Part shown: positions 9,481-17,356 of the stretch, piece after piece
How positions within the stretch are numbered: the first letter of the stretch is position 1
Layout of the letters: the number at the start of each line of letters is the position of its first letter
From: Mycolicibacterium boenickei
Lineage (GTDB): Bacteria > Actinomycetota > Actinomycetes > Mycobacteriales > Mycobacteriaceae
Direction: 5' to 3'
DNA length: 64,000 nucleotides
Assembly: GCF_010731295.1 (NCBI RefSeq)
Contig: NZ_AP022579.1
Span: 4,650,001-4,714,000, forward strand
Translations under genes and position numbers: made by a program
Notes under the pieces: model-generated
Seen by the model: only the letters and a program-made list of their open reading frames with translations
What the model was told of the DNA's origin: nothing
Database searches by the model: none

Positions 9481-10215
9481 ATGTCCGTCGCCACGCTCAT
9501 CGTCATCACATTGGCCTGCATCGCATGGAGCCTGTGGATCAGAAGGGTCACCTGGTCCTGCCGGTGGGAAGTGGCCGCCACCCTGAACATCGCGCTCCAG
9601 GGCCTTGCGGTGCTGCTCATGTCGCCGTGGGCCTCGGAGACCATCGGGCATGTCCTGTACCAGCTGACCGGCAAATGGAACGTCGAGGACTACATCGGCC
9701 ACGATGCCTACATCGTGGCGGCGTCGGCCATCGTCTACAACTCCCTCGGCCGGCTTCAGGACGACAACGCCATGCAGCGTTCCTTCAAGCAGTACGTCGA
9801 GCGCCCTGCCACCATCTGCATCCCGGTGCTGCTGGCGACGTTCTCGATGGGCAACGGCGCCACGGTGTACCGCGCCGACTTCTTCCAGGTGCCGACGGAC
9901 TTCTGGCTCAGCGCGTACTGGATCCTCCTCTGCGGCACCTTGCTCTACCTGCTGGGTTACGGAGCCCGCGCCATGCTGGTGCTCCGCAAGGACCCGCAGT
10001 CCCGCCGGATCGCCAACATCTACCTGTTCGCGTCGGTCAGTGGAATGCTCGCTTGCGCGACCCGGATCGTCACGTCGCTGGTGCCGGCCCTTCAGCCCAT
10101 CGAAAACGGCCGGCTGGTGTGGGTTTTCGCGTGCGCCTGCGGCGCGATATTCGCGCTGGCATCGGCGCATTCCTGGCGCATCAAGACGCGTTGGCTGACC
10201 TCGAGTCGGCACTGA
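9481..10215 (+). CDS. Seven-helix membrane protein paired with the HTH regulator
   Basis: A 244-residue integral membrane protein with about seven hydrophobic segments. The first is at residues 2-19 (SVATLIVITLACIAWSLW); others include ALQGLAVLLMSPWA, PATICIPVLLATFSMG, AYWILLCGTLLYLLGYGA, IANIYLFASVSGMLAC and WVFACACGAIFALASA. The ATG at 9481 starts the membrane part directly; an AGAGG-like site precedes it. It resembles the N-terminal membrane part of the actinobacterial MAB_1171c-type proteins (recalled from memory, not searched) but lacks a soluble C-terminal domain. No transport or catalytic motif is visible. It probably forms a two-gene unit with the HTH regulator upstream. Confidence 0.72.
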   Translation: MSVATLIVITLACIAWSLWIRRVTWSCRWEVAATLNIALQGLAVLLMSPWASETIGHVLYQLTGKWNVEDYIGHDAYIVAASAIVYNSLGRLQDDNAMQRSFKQYVERPATICIPVLLATFSMGNGATVYRADFFQVPTDFWLSAYWILLCGTLLYLLGYGARAMLVLRKDPQSRRIANIYLFASVSGMLACATRIVTSLVPALQPIENGRLVWVFACACGAIFALASAHSWRIKTRWLTSSRH

Positions 10216-10311
10216 CCACAGCCCACGCACAGGCTGAGCGAGCCCGCCCGACCACTCCCGGTCACCGCATACACTGGGCGCACTGAGATTCGCTCGGAGC
10301 GAGGTAAGGAC

Positions 10312-10326
10312 ATGCAGGATCAGTAG
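10312..10326 (+). other. Four-codon leader ORF upstream of mmpL
   Basis: ATG CAG GAT CAG TAG (Met-Gln-Asp-Gln-stop) begins 2 bases after a strong purine-rich site, GAGGTAAGG (10301-10309), and ends 10 bases before the proposed TTG start of mmpL. It is in another frame from mmpL. A TACACT -10-like element lies at 10270-10275. It may be a translated micro-ORF coupling initiation of mmpL, or a sign that the mmpL start is mis-assigned. Confidence 0.35.
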
Positions 10327-10336
10327 GGCAGCACAG

Positions 10337-13300
10337 TTGTTGCAACGCCTGCACGGCACCGCGGACAACTCCGACAGCGGCACATTCCACAAGTTGGGCG
10401 GTGTCGTCGTTCGGTGGCCCTGGCTGGTGATCGCGTTCTGGGTGGTCCTCGCCGCGGCGTTACCGCCGCTGTTCCCTTCCCTGACCGAACTCTCGCAGAA
10501 GACCCCGCCGGCCATGTTGCCTGCCGACGCACCTGGGTCGGTTGCCGCGCAACAGATGTCGCAGGCATTCCACGAGTCCGGCTCGGACAACATTCTTTTG
10601 GTCGTCCTCAGCGACGAGAACGCGCTCGACGGCGCCGACGAGAACGTCTACCGCGAACTCGTCGACAAGCTGCGTGCCGACACCGAGAGTGTCGTGACCA
10701 TGCAGGATTTCATCACCACCCCGCCCCTGCGCCAGGTGATGACGAGTCAGGACGGGAAGGCATGGCTGCTACCGGTCAGCCTCACCGGTGAGCTGGGCTC
10801 GCCACAGTCCTACACCGCGACGTCGAACGTCGTCCGGATCGTCAAGGACACCGTCGGCACCAGCGGAACCGGCATCACCTCACACGTGACGGGACCGGCC
10901 GCCACCCTTGCCGACCTCGCCGAGGTGGGCGAGCGGGACCGGGTGCACATCGAGATCGCGACCGTGGGCATGCTGCTGGCGATCTTGATCATCATCTATC
11001 GCAATCCGCTCACGATGATCCTGCCGTTGCTGACCATCGGGGTGTCGCTGTCGACCGCGCAAGGTGTGGTCGCCGCGCTGGGCAGTCTCGGTCTGGCCAT
11101 CTCAGGCCAGACCATCGTGTTTCTCACCGCGATGCTGGCGGGCACCGGCACCGACTATGCCGTCTTCCTGATCAGCAGGTATCACGACTTCCTGCGGCTC
11201 GGCCAGAGTTCCGACGACGCCGTCAAGAGCGCATTGAAATCGATCGGCCCGGTGATCGTCGCGTCGGCGGCCACCGTCGCCATCACCTTCATCGGGATGA
11301 TCTTCACCAAGCTGACGATCTTCTCGTCGGTCGGCGTGGCGCTCGCGGTCGCCATCGCGATCGGCTGCCTGGCCGCGATGACGTTCCTGCCTGCGATCCT
11401 GACCCTGGCGGGTCGTCGTGGATGGGTCTCACCGCGCAAGAGTCTCACCGACACCCTGTGGCGCCGCTCAGGTGTCCGGATCGTCCGCAACCCCCGGCGC
11501 AACCTGATCGCCAGCCTGCTGCTACTGGTGATCCTCGCCAGCTGCGCGGGCCTGGCCAAGTACAACTACGACGACCGAAAGGCGCTGCCCGGCACGGTCG
11601 AGAGCCTTCAGGGCTACGACGCGATCGCCGCACACTTTCCGGTGAATTCCAGCCTGCCCCAATACCTCCTGGTCGAGTCACCGCACGATCTGCGCGGCCC
11701 CAAGGAGCTGGCCGACCTGGAGCAGATGGCACACCGGATCAGTCAGCTCCCCAATATCGAGGCGGTTCGCGGGATCACCCGCCCGACCGGAGAATCGCTG
11801 GAGCAGGCCCGGCTGTCGTTCCAGGCCGGCGAGGTCGGTTCCAAACTCAACGACGCCTCCTCGGTAGTCGTCGAGCGCGGCGGCGACATGGACAAGCTGG
11901 CCAACGGCGCCACCCAGATCGCCGATGTGCTCGGCGGGGTCAAGGGCCAACTCGGACAGGCCGCGGTCACGGTCAGCGGGCTGATCGACGCGCTGAGCTC
12001 GATGCAGAAACAGTTCGGCGGCGACAAGGCGCTCAACCAGTTCGACAGCGCCGCCAAGCTGGTCCTCGCGATGCGGTCGCTCGGCGATTCCATCGGCATC
12101 ACCCTCGACGACGCGGCCGACTCCGTCCAGCAAGCCCGGCCGGTGCTCACCGCGTTGAACGCCAGCCCCATCTGCGAAGCGGATGCGTCCTGCCGCAACT
12201 CCCGTGGACAGCTTCAACGCATGGTCGACGCCGGTGACAACGGCACCCTGGCCGGCATCGCCCAGTTGGCCAGGCAATTGAAGGCGACCGAGGGCAACCA
12301 GACCCTCGGTGCGACCACCGACAATCTCCGTGGTGCCTTCGACACCGCCACCACAGCACTGAAGTCGGCCGGCCTCGACAATCCGTCGAGCATGCGGCAG
12401 CAGATGGCGACGCTCCAGGAGCACGCGAACACCCTGGCCGATGCCAGCAGGCAGGTCGCCGAAGGGGTGACGCTGCTGGTCAACGAGACCAAGAAGATGG
12501 GTGGCGGCCTCGGCGACGCGTCGGCATTCCTGCTGGCGATGAAGAACGAGGCCAAGACGCCGTCGATGTCCGGGTTCTACGTGCCACCGCAGTTCCTGGC
12601 CACCGACGACTTCAAAAAGGCTGCCGCGCTGTTCTTCTCCCCCGACGGCCACACCGTTCGATACATGATCCAGACCAAGCTCAATCCGTTCAGTACCGAC
12701 GCGATGGATCAGATCAACGCCATTCTCGACGTGGCTCGCGATGCGCAACCGAACACGACGCTGGCCGACGCGAAGGTCTCGATGACGGGATACTCGGTTT
12801 CGCTTCGGGATACCCGTGAGTACTACAACGAGGACATCCGATTCATCATCCTGGTGACGATCGCCGTGGTGTTCCTGATCCTCGTGGTCCTGCTGCGCGC
12901 ACTGGTGGCACCGCTGTACCTGATCGCCTCGGTGGTGATCTCCTACCTGTCCGCACTCGGCATCGGTGTCTTGCTGTTCCAATTCGGGCTCGGTCAGGAG
13001 TTGCACTGGAGCGTGCCAGGACTGACGTTCATCATCCTGGTCGCCGTCGGTGCCGACTACAACCTGCTGTTGATCTCGCGGATCCGGGAAGAATCGCCAC
13101 ATGGCTTGCGCACGGCGGTCATTCGTACCGTCGGCGCAACGGGAGGCGTGATCACCGCGGCGGGCCTGATCTTCACCGCCTCCATGTTCGGCATGCTGTT
13201 CGCCAGCATCAGCACCCTGGTGCAGGCCGGCTTCATCATCGGAGTCGGGATCCTGCTCGACACGTTCCTGGTACGCACCACGACCGTGCCGGCGATCGCG

Positions 13301-13429
13301 GTCCTGGTCGGCAAGTTCAACTGGTGGCCGTCGCGCTGGCAACCGGAGAAACAACCTCGCCCCAAGAAGGTCGAGAAAGCCGAGGCCGAAACCGAGGCCG
13401 AGCCGGAGTTGGCGACCGCCACCGAGTAA
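10337..13429 (+). CDS. MmpL-family RND lipid transporter
   Basis: A 1,030-residue inner-membrane RND protein expected to export a lipid. Two halves each have one leading helix, a periplasmic domain and a bundle of helices. The proton-relay Asp-Tyr pairs of MmpL proteins are present in both halves: GTGTDYAVFLISR (Asp273-Tyr274) and AVGADYNLLLISR (Asp907-Tyr908). The second periplasmic loop, about residues 430-800, is long and partly helical (repeated LSSMQKQFGG, MDKLANGATQIADVL segments). The C-terminus is a charged Glu/Lys tail. TTG 10337 is the first in-frame start; its ribosome site is poor, see the leader ORF. Position in an LOS-type locus suggests the role of MmpL12, while length and loops also resemble MmpL8/MmpL10. 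It converges on the next acyltransferase gene. Confidence 0.92.
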   Translation: MLQRLHGTADNSDSGTFHKLGGVVVRWPWLVIAFWVVLAAALPPLFPSLTELSQKTPPAMLPADAPGSVAAQQMSQAFHESGSDNILLVVLSDENALDGADENVYRELVDKLRADTESVVTMQDFITTPPLRQVMTSQDGKAWLLPVSLTGELGSPQSYTATSNVVRIVKDTVGTSGTGITSHVTGPAATLADLAEVGERDRVHIEIATVGMLLAILIIIYRNPLTMILPLLTIGVSLSTAQGVVAALGSLGLAISGQTIVFLTAMLAGTGTDYAVFLISRYHDFLRLGQSSDDAVKSALKSIGPVIVASAATVAITFIGMIFTKLTIFSSVGVALAVAIAIGCLAAMTFLPAILTLAGRRGWVSPRKSLTDTLWRRSGVRIVRNPRRNLIASLLLLVILASCAGLAKYNYDDRKALPGTVESLQGYDAIAAHFPVNSSLPQYLLVESPHDLRGPKELADLEQMAHRISQLPNIEAVRGITRPTGESLEQARLSFQAGEVGSKLNDASSVVVERGGDMDKLANGATQIADVLGGVKGQLGQAAVTVSGLIDALSSMQKQFGGDKALNQFDSAAKLVLAMRSLGDSIGITLDDAADSVQQARPVLTALNASPICEADASCRNSRGQLQRMVDAGDNGTLAGIAQLARQLKATEGNQTLGATTDNLRGAFDTATTALKSAGLDNPSSMRQQMATLQEHANTLADASRQVAEGVTLLVNETKKMGGGLGDASAFLLAMKNEAKTPSMSGFYVPPQFLATDDFKKAAALFFSPDGHTVRYMIQTKLNPFSTDAMDQINAILDVARDAQPNTTLADAKVSMTGYSVSLRDTREYYNEDIRFIILVTIAVVFLILVVLLRALVAPLYLIASVVISYLSALGIGVLLFQFGLGQELHWSVPGLTFIILVAVGADYNLLLISRIREESPHGLRTAVIRTVGATGGVITAAGLIFTASMFGMLFASISTLVQAGFIIGVGILLDTFLVRTTTVPAIAVLVGKFNWWPSRWQPEKQPRPKKVEKAEAETEAEPELATATE

Positions 13430-13447
13430 CGCCGGGCATCGCGGACT

Positions 13448-14776
13448 TCAATCGAAGGTGGCGGGCAGTTCGAAGTCAGCGAGCGTATGTCGTACCGCCT
13501 CGGCGAGGTCCGATCGTGTGTTGAGCCCACCGATCGTCCACGCGGTGACGGTGAGGAACAGCCGCCCATGAGCCCGCCCCGAAGCCAAATAGAGCAGTCC
13601 CCCAAGGCTTTCCAGTATTCCCGGCGTGATTCCGGGTTCAACCAGGCGGAACGACAGGTAGTCGGCATCGGTGCCGTCGGGCCGGTTCACCGCTGCGGGC
13701 AACTCCCCGAGATTCGAACAGCCGATTGGACTGCCGACCTTCAGCACCATGCGCTCCAGCCTGCGCACCATGGCCTTCGGCACGTACGGCGTCAGCGGCA
13801 GCGGTGCCAGGTTCGCGTCCGGTGCGGTGCCCAGCTCGGTCAGCACCCGCTTGAGCTCGCCGCGGATGTCTGTCAGGTCGACGGCGGCCTTGGCCGGGTC
13901 CACCACCGCGGTGACGGTGTTCAGCGCGTTGGCCCGGGTATCGCCCTCGGTGCGATCGCTGACCGGGTATGACAGCATCACCTGCCCGTCGGCATCGACC
14001 CGGCCGAGCAGTTGGCCGAGCCGGGCGGCGAATCCGGCGAACAATGAATTACTGGTTCCGCCAAGGCTTTCTACGCATGCGTCCCAGTGCTCCAGATCGA
14101 CCCAGGCCGTGACAGTCGGCGGAATGACGGGGTCGAGGTCACCCGGCCGGGTCGTCGGTGTGGCCGACTTGGCAGATGCCGCCAGATCATCGCTCTGCTC
14201 GCGGGCAACCCGCGCGGTGGCGAGTACCGCTCGCCCCACGTCGGGCAAGTCCCGGGCCGCGCGCCGGAGGTCCCGCAGCAGTGCCTGCTTCCGCGTGGCC
14301 GATCGCGGCTCCGGATACCCGAGATCCCGCCGGATTCCCTCGGCGGCGTCGCCGATCGACAGCGTCAGGCCCAAGGCGTCGGCGACCGAGTGCGACACCA
14401 CCAGGGTGACGGCATCTCCCCCGTCAGACAGTGGCAGAACTCCCAGGTGCCAGGCAGGGCCGTGCTCGGGGTCGATGGGAACGACGATGCGGTCGTCGGC
14501 CCAGGCGGCGATCTCGGCGCGCGGGCGCTCCGCGGCTGCGACGGCGATATCCGCGGGCCCGCGCGAGGAAATCCAGCGATGCCTGCCGAACGGCAACGGC
14601 GATCGCTCGATACGGCGGCCCAGCAGTCCGTACCCGAGGTTGCAGTGGAATCGCCGTAGCCCGGCGATGTCTACCCCGTCGCGATAGACCCAGGTGAACT
14701 GCATGATCGGCGCGCGACCGAGCGCCCGCAGTCCAAGGAATGACCCTTGATCCATGTATGTGAGGGTGTTGTCCAC
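13448..14776 (-). CDS. Condensation/WS-DGAT-like acyltransferase, paralogue 1
   Basis: A 442-residue member of the condensation-domain superfamily with the active-site motif HSVADALG (His129, Asp133); the usual Gly after Asp is Ala. Conserved blocks shared with the two paralogues at 19206 and 20583 include SPLPFGRHRWI, PIDPEHGPAWHLGVLP, GTSNSLFAGFAARLGQ, SDRTEGDTRANALN, PIGCSNLGELP and RPDGTDADYLSFR. GTG 14776 was preferred to ATG 14755 because the resulting VDNTLTYMDQ aligns with the DNRL.Y.DQ N-termini of the paralogues; no clear ribosome site precedes either. It probably transfers an acyl group in assembly of the locus lipid. The gene is divergent from the GAP gene (97 bp) and convergent with mmpL. 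Confidence 0.8.
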   Translation of the reverse strand: MDNTLTYMDQGSFLGLRALGRAPIMQFTWVYRDGVDIAGLRRFHCNLGYGLLGRRIERSPLPFGRHRWISSRGPADIAVAAAERPRAEIAAWADDRIVVPIDPEHGPAWHLGVLPLSDGGDAVTLVVSHSVADALGLTLSIGDAAEGIRRDLGYPEPRSATRKQALLRDLRRAARDLPDVGRAVLATARVAREQSDDLAASAKSATPTTRPGDLDPVIPPTVTAWVDLEHWDACVESLGGTSNSLFAGFAARLGQLLGRVDADGQVMLSYPVSDRTEGDTRANALNTVTAVVDPAKAAVDLTDIRGELKRVLTELGTAPDANLAPLPLTPYVPKAMVRRLERMVLKVGSPIGCSNLGELPAAVNRPDGTDADYLSFRLVEPGITPGILESLGGLLYLASGRAHGRLFLTVTAWTIGGLNTRSDLAEAVRHTLADFELPATFD

Positions 14777-14873
14777 GTCGGCATGGTAGATCGTGGCCGG
14801 CCCCGGCGGACCCGGCGCTGCGACGGTCCCGACGCGGGCCACCGCCGAACGTGTTTCGAGTAAGGTCCGATTC

Positions 14874-15581
14874 GTGTGGATCACCGTGCTGGGCCTTGCC
14901 ATCGCGGTGAACTTCGAGCCGATCCGGCTGGGTCTGATCACACTCGCGCTGGGCAGGCCGAGGCCTGCGCTGCAGCTGATGGCTTTTCTGTCCGGCAGCT
15001 TTCTCATGAGCATCACCGCCGGCCTGATCGTGTTGTTCGTGGTGCGGCCCGGGATGCTCGGTGCTCCCCAGTTCAGCACCGCCAAGGTCCAGATCGCCTT
15101 CGGTGTGCTCGCGGTGCTGGTGGCGGCGGTCCTGGCGAGCAGGGTGTCGCTGGGCCAGTTCGCCCGTCGCCCCGAAGACGCGGTGCCCACGGGCGGCGCA
15201 CCGCCACCGGGCCAGCCTCGCACCGTCGCGTTCGTGACGTCGAAGGTCAAGGGCCTGGTAGGGGGCAGTTCACCCTGGTTCTCGGGCGCGATGGGGTTGA
15301 CCATCGCCCTGCCGTCCATCGACTACCTGGCTCTTCTGGTCCTGATCGCCACGTCGGGGGCCACACCGTCGCTGCAGGTCGGCTTGCTCGTCACCTTCGT
15401 CGCAGTGGCAAATGCCGTGGTGGCCATTCCCATCGCCAGTTTCCTGGTGGCGCCCGCCGCGACCCGGGCACGACTGGAGGCGATGAGGGCGTGGGTCCAC
15501 ACCCGCACGCGTCGCGATGTGGCCCTGATTCTGACGGTCGCCGGTACGGCATTGGTCGCCCTGGGCGTGGCCGGGCTTTGA
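14874..15581 (+). CDS. GAP/Sap-family glycolipid-addressing membrane protein
   Basis: A 235-residue protein with six hydrophobic segments and the typical GAP-family opening VWITVLGLAIAVNFEPIRLGLI. In mycobacteria these small integral membrane proteins (GAP for glycopeptidolipids, Sap for sulfolipid-1) work with MmpL transporters to place glycolipids on the surface. GTG 14874 was chosen because it gives the family N-terminus and length and follows GTAAGG. Upstream codons overlap the divergent promoter. The central loop (about residues 90-130) is Pro-rich and cytoplasmic or periplasmic. Its presence argues that the locus product is exported to the cell surface. Confidence 0.85.
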   Translation: MWITVLGLAIAVNFEPIRLGLITLALGRPRPALQLMAFLSGSFLMSITAGLIVLFVVRPGMLGAPQFSTAKVQIAFGVLAVLVAAVLASRVSLGQFARRPEDAVPTGGAPPPGQPRTVAFVTSKVKGLVGGSSPWFSGAMGLTIALPSIDYLALLVLIATSGATPSLQVGLLVTFVAVANAVVAIPIASFLVAPAATRARLEAMRAWVHTRTRRDVALILTVAGTALVALGVAGL

Positions 15582-15631
15582 ACAATCCAAACCACTATGA
15601 TCGAAAGACATTCCAATCGAGGGAGCACTCG

Positions 15632-16081
15632 GTGAATTTCCCGCACGGGCTGCTGAGAGCGGCCGGGGTCGCCACGTTCAGCGCTGCCATGTACGCACTC
15701 GCCTGCGGCATCGCGTCCGCGGATCCCGTTGATCCGCAGGCGATCGAGAACGCCGAAAACCGCGACGCACAGACCGACTCACCATTGCTCCAGTGCCCGA
15801 CATGTACACCGGAAGTGCAGCAATTGCTCGCACAGGTCGGACCGATTCCGGAACCGGGTCCGTGGCCGTCCGACTTGCCTGCGCCGGTTCAGGTGGGCGT
15901 TCCGGTATCGGTAGGCCCTCCTGGGCTTCCGTTGCCGGCGTTGCCCGGTGTCGGGTTGCCTGGGCCTCAATTGCCGTCACCGCAGGACCTGCCGCCGCCC
16001 CCACCGCCTCCGGGGTTGCCGCCACCGCCGCCTCCGCCACCGCCGCCAGGTCTGCCGCCCCCGCCGTGGCCGTTCGGTTAG
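15632..16081 (+). CDS. Secreted proline-rich protein
   Basis: A 149-residue protein beginning at GTG 15632, behind a GAGGGA site. A signal peptide (about residues 1-32, ending near CGIASADP) is followed by a short acidic segment, a CPTC pair in LLQCPTCTPEVQQLL, and a C-terminal half that is almost pure Pro with Gly and Leu. That half contains several runs of five to ten prolines and ends in PPPWPFG. Such polyproline tails are typical of wall-associated mycobacterial proteins, where they may span or decorate the envelope. It is likely cotranscribed with the GAP gene 50 bp upstream, which links it to surface lipid display, but its function is unknown. It converges on the membrane protein gene, 13 bp away. 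Confidence 0.75.
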   Translation: MNFPHGLLRAAGVATFSAAMYALACGIASADPVDPQAIENAENRDAQTDSPLLQCPTCTPEVQQLLAQVGPIPEPGPWPSDLPAPVQVGVPVSVGPPGLPLPALPGVGLPGPQLPSPQDLPPPPPPPGLPPPPPPPPPPGLPPPPWPFG

Positions 16082-16094
16082 CCGTTACGCACGG

Positions 16095-17354
16095 CTATCT
16101 CGTGGAGCCGCCGCCGGGAGCCAGGCCCAGCGGGAACAGCATGAATCCGAGAGCGACGAGGGGAAACAGGCGCACCGCCCGCGCCGAAGGCTTCGCATCG
16201 ATCTCGGGCTGCCGGTCTGCGTACAGGACGTAGACGACCACGACGTCGAATGCGACGACGAGCAGCCATCGGGTCCAGTCGACACCGGTGATGAACAACG
16301 GCACCAGCAACAACGCACCAACGGCAGGCAGGGCATACCGACCGTTCAGCTGAGCGATGAAGCCGCGCAGCGATACGCCGGAGAAATAGCTCACCGCCCG
16401 TAGGGTGAGGGCAACACCTACGACGCCCAACACGAACGACCCGACCAGTGCGGGCAGCCCGACCGCGGCCACCTCTCTGATCCCGTCGGTGACGGTGTGA
16501 TCGAAGGTGGACAGATACCAGCCGCACACCCAGTCGTGGTAATCCGCGTTGCTGTGCACGGTGCCGGTGAGGTAGTTGACCAGGTCCGGGAAGGATTTGA
16601 TCGACGCGAACGGGGTCTCGATCATTCGGTGCGGGACCGTTCCGCACACCTTGCCACTGACATCGTGATCGGCGAAGGCGGCAACGATCAGCGCGACGAC
16701 CAGGCCCGGGCCGATCGCCAGGGCAGCGCAAAGGCGTTGCGCCCCAGCGGTCAGAGTCGGGGCGAGGATCAGGATGCCCAGGATCGCGCCCAAACCGAAC
16801 TCTAGGGCCATGCCCTCGTGCATCAGGGCCAGCACGGCGATGGCCGCCCCGAACACGCCACTACACAGCACCACTGCGCGGGTCCCGGTGACCGCCGTGA
16901 GCGCCAGGCACAGAAGGATCAGGGCGACCGCACCGAACAGATCGGGACGGGCCGAGTACACGGCGTAGGGGACTCCGAACGGCAGCACGGCGAGTAGCAG
17001 CGCCACCATGATTCGTCGTTCGGAGCGACACCGCCTGAGCAGCTTGTAGGCCAGGGCGCCCAAGCCGAGCAGATACACCGCGGTCGATACCCACCGCATG
17101 AGATACGCATTGGTGAAAAAGTCTGCGCCCGAGACATTTCCGACGATCTCGCCGGCCAGACCACGCCGGGTGAAACCGAACCGGTAGTCGACGACGTAGT
17201 ACGAGATCAGGTAATGGTCGATCGGTACGACAGACACCGCGATGTAGACGATGGCCAGCGTCCACGCCGTGATCAGCAGCGCGACAGCGCCGTAGACGGC
17301 CGCCCGCCTACGGCTCAGGCCCGCGCGCGCCGCCTGAGGTAGCGCCGTCTCCAC
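16095..17354 (-). CDS. Polytopic membrane protein in the lipid locus
   Basis: A 419-residue integral membrane protein with roughly ten hydrophobic segments. Its conserved-looking first loop, YRFGFTRRGLAGEIVG, recalls the Arg-Arg-Gly loop of some GT-C-like or polymer-export membrane proteins. A second feature is the extracytoplasmic loop TVHSNADYHDWVCGWYLSTFDHT. The GTG at 17354 is 2 bases after the fadD stop, so the two are cotranscribed and probably coupled. No DxD or other nucleotide-sugar motif was recognised. A membrane glycosyl- or acyltransferase, a flippase or an accessory export role are all possible. It is the best candidate in the locus for a sugar-handling step, but that is inference. 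Confidence 0.7.
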   Translation of the reverse strand: METALPQAARAGLSRRRAAVYGAVALLITAWTLAIVYIAVSVVPIDHYLISYYVVDYRFGFTRRGLAGEIVGNVSGADFFTNAYLMRWVSTAVYLLGLGALAYKLLRRCRSERRIMVALLLAVLPFGVPYAVYSARPDLFGAVALILLCLALTAVTGTRAVVLCSGVFGAAIAVLALMHEGMALEFGLGAILGILILAPTLTAGAQRLCAALAIGPGLVVALIVAAFADHDVSGKVCGTVPHRMIETPFASIKSFPDLVNYLTGTVHSNADYHDWVCGWYLSTFDHTVTDGIREVAAVGLPALVGSFVLGVVGVALTLRAVSYFSGVSLRGFIAQLNGRYALPAVGALLLVPLFITGVDWTRWLLVVAFDVVVVYVLYADRQPEIDAKPSARAVRLFPLVALGFMLFPLGLAPGGGSTR

Positions 17355-17356
17355 CG

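Noticed and set aside
9068..10215. Prophage or integrated element suggested by the repressor-like HTH gene
   Set aside because: No integrase, attachment repeats, structural phage genes or tRNA nearby; the next genes are lipid genes.
15960..16078. CCG-rich repeats resembling a tandem repeat or CRISPR-like array
   Set aside because: They are proline codons in the tail of a secreted protein; no regular repeat-spacer structure.
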